DNA from: Sphingopyxis sp. LK2115
GTDB lineage: Bacteria > Pseudomonadota > Alphaproteobacteria > Sphingomonadales > Sphingomonadaceae
Length of the DNA: 64,000 nt
Direction: 5' to 3'
Assembly (NCBI RefSeq): GCF_014595975.1
Contig: NZ_JABWGQ010000060.1
Span: 62,001 to 126,000 of the forward strand
Both the position numbers and the translations under genes were made by a program. Below the pieces are notes generated by a model, which worked only from the letters and a program-made list of their open reading frames with translations, was not told the DNA's origin and ran no database searches. This document shows, in pieces, positions 63,356 through 64,000 of this stretch (positions are counted from its first letter, which is position 1; each line of letters begins with the position of its first letter).

Positions 63356-63429
63356 GACAATTCCCTTTCCCGCAGCGTTGGACGACGCTTGTGGGGCAAG
63401 AACGGTCGATGAACAAGACGCACATGCTT

Positions 63430-63458
63430 GAGGGCACCGGCGTTTAACCGGTGCCCTC
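63430..63458 (-). terminator. Hairpin after the glycine-zipper gene
   Basis: Perfect arms GAGGGCACCGG (63430-63440) and CCGGTGCCCTC (63448-63458) around a seven-base loop. No T-run follows on either strand, so it may be a Rho-dependent or stabilising stem rather than a classical terminator. Confidence 0.5.
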
Positions 63459-63517
63459 GCCATCAACGTGTGCGGGTGGAGGGGTCTCAAACCCGCACGC
63501 GAGACGGTTTCTGTTCG

Positions 63518-63916
63518 TCAACGGCAGCGATATTTGTCGCGATCAATCTCGCGGCCGAGCAGCGCACCGCCTGCGGCGCCAAGCACGGTGCCGAGCAACT
63601 TGTCGCCGTCGCCCGCGATCTCGTGACCCGCGAGGCCGCCGACGGCGCCGCCGATCAACAGGCCAGTCGTGCCATTGTCCTTTCGGCAATAATAGCGACC
63701 GTCATTGCCGCGCCAGATGCGCGAATCCCGGCCAAGACGTTCGCCACGCGCATAATAGCGGCGATCCTTGCGCTTGCGGTGAAAGTCCGACGCCTGGTCG
63801 AACGCGTGATAACCCGGCGCCTTTGCCGGGGTGGTCACACCCGCATGGAGCGGCGTGGTGCCAAGGACACTGGCGGCGACGAATGCGCCCATCAGGCCTT
63901 TGCTCAAGATACGCAT
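63518..63916 (-). CDS. Glycine-zipper 2TM-domain envelope protein
   Basis: A 132-residue protein with a signal peptide (GLMGAFVAASVLGTTPLHAG) and a C-terminal glycine zipper: GLLIGGAVGGLAGHEIAGDG, then LLGTVLGAAGGALLGREIDR. Such 17-kDa-antigen-like proteins sit in the outer membrane. The middle is basic and Tyr-rich (FHRKRKDRRYYARGERLGRD). The start at 63916 follows GGAAAGGATTTGTC. No gene was seen between 63917 and the window end. Confidence 0.88.
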   Translation of the reverse strand: MRILSKGLMGAFVAASVLGTTPLHAGVTTPAKAPGYHAFDQASDFHRKRKDRRYYARGERLGRDSRIWRGNDGRYYCRKDNGTTGLLIGGAVGGLAGHEIAGDGDKLLGTVLGAAGGALLGREIDRDKYRCR

Positions 63917-64000
63917 GACAAATCCTTTCCTGGTTCGGCGCCTTCACCCCGCAGGACGGGATCGGGCGCTTCGGGAAGGAAAACGAGCCAGGTCCGAATC

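Noticed and set aside
1..64000. tRNA, rRNA, CRISPR, integrase or phage genes
   Set aside because: No cloverleaf-type GGTTCRANTCC arms with matching acceptor stems, no regularly spaced repeats and no mobile-element proteins were recognised by reading; a tRNA-finding program would be more sensitive.

Overview
This window looks like a stretch of ordinary chromosome from a high-GC alphaproteobacterium, most probably a sphingomonad (order Sphingomonadales, perhaps Sphingopyxis-like). That placement is an inference. It rests on the PhyR/NepR general-stress pair with GGAAC-N16-(C/G)GTT promoters, the aroQ-accB-accC cluster, a Coq4-type ubiquinone protein, frequent TTG/GTG starts after good ribosome sites, and short palindromic intergenic repeats. 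No rRNA or tRNA gene, CRISPR array, insertion sequence, integrase or prophage was seen.

Layout. 1-14 kb: a cut-off class II DAHP synthase gene, a membrane-anchored cyclic-nucleotide-domain protein, an ArsC/Spx-like reductase and a phosphodiesterase lipoprotein; then a small XRE-regulated membrane operon, panB, the yfgM-like/bamB/der/tusA-like run, an Hpt protein, a nitroreductase/DUF418 pair, a six-helix membrane protein with a TIR-like tail, and coq4. 14-26 kb: a DUF72 gene, purL, xseB-ispA-coaD, a cyclophilin, and queA and tgt. queA and tgt are separated by a broken MerR gene, a GGDEF-EAL-PilZ protein and a hemerythrin gene. 26-34 kb: nepR (56 codons) divergent from phyR, glnE-bcp-DUF455, an M23 peptidase, an A-type iron-sulfur protein, xth and a GNAT-like protein. 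34-41 kb: a desaturase, lptG/lptF, a DUF2141 protein, and a lipid-kinase plus nucleotidyltransferase pair. 41-51 kb: a class A PBP, an AlkC-like repair gene coupled to an RND efflux operon, and a divergent TetR regulator. 51-64 kb: secE-nusG-tesB-rplK-rplA, an L,D-transpeptidase, accC-accB-aroQ, thiS-thiG, a coiled-coil lipoprotein, csbD and several small envelope and acetyltransferase genes.

How the parts fit together. The most coherent theme is the general stress response. nepR and phyR encode the anti-sigma factor and its response-regulator antagonist. GGAAC-N16-(C/G)GTT sites lie in front of nepR, the hemerythrin gene and csbD, so the window seems to hold both the control switch and two likely targets. 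No ecfG sigma gene is next to nepR. Envelope building is the second theme: BamB, LptF/LptG, a PBP, an L,D-transpeptidase, a LytM peptidase, lipoproteins and RND efflux.

Best leads for something less described: the TIR-like membrane protein (11810-13246), the DGK/nucleotidyltransferase pair (38832-40813), alkylation repair coupled to efflux (43258-50178), and the orphan coiled-coil lipoprotein (59397-61043). No clearly new multi-gene system could be demonstrated from sequence alone.
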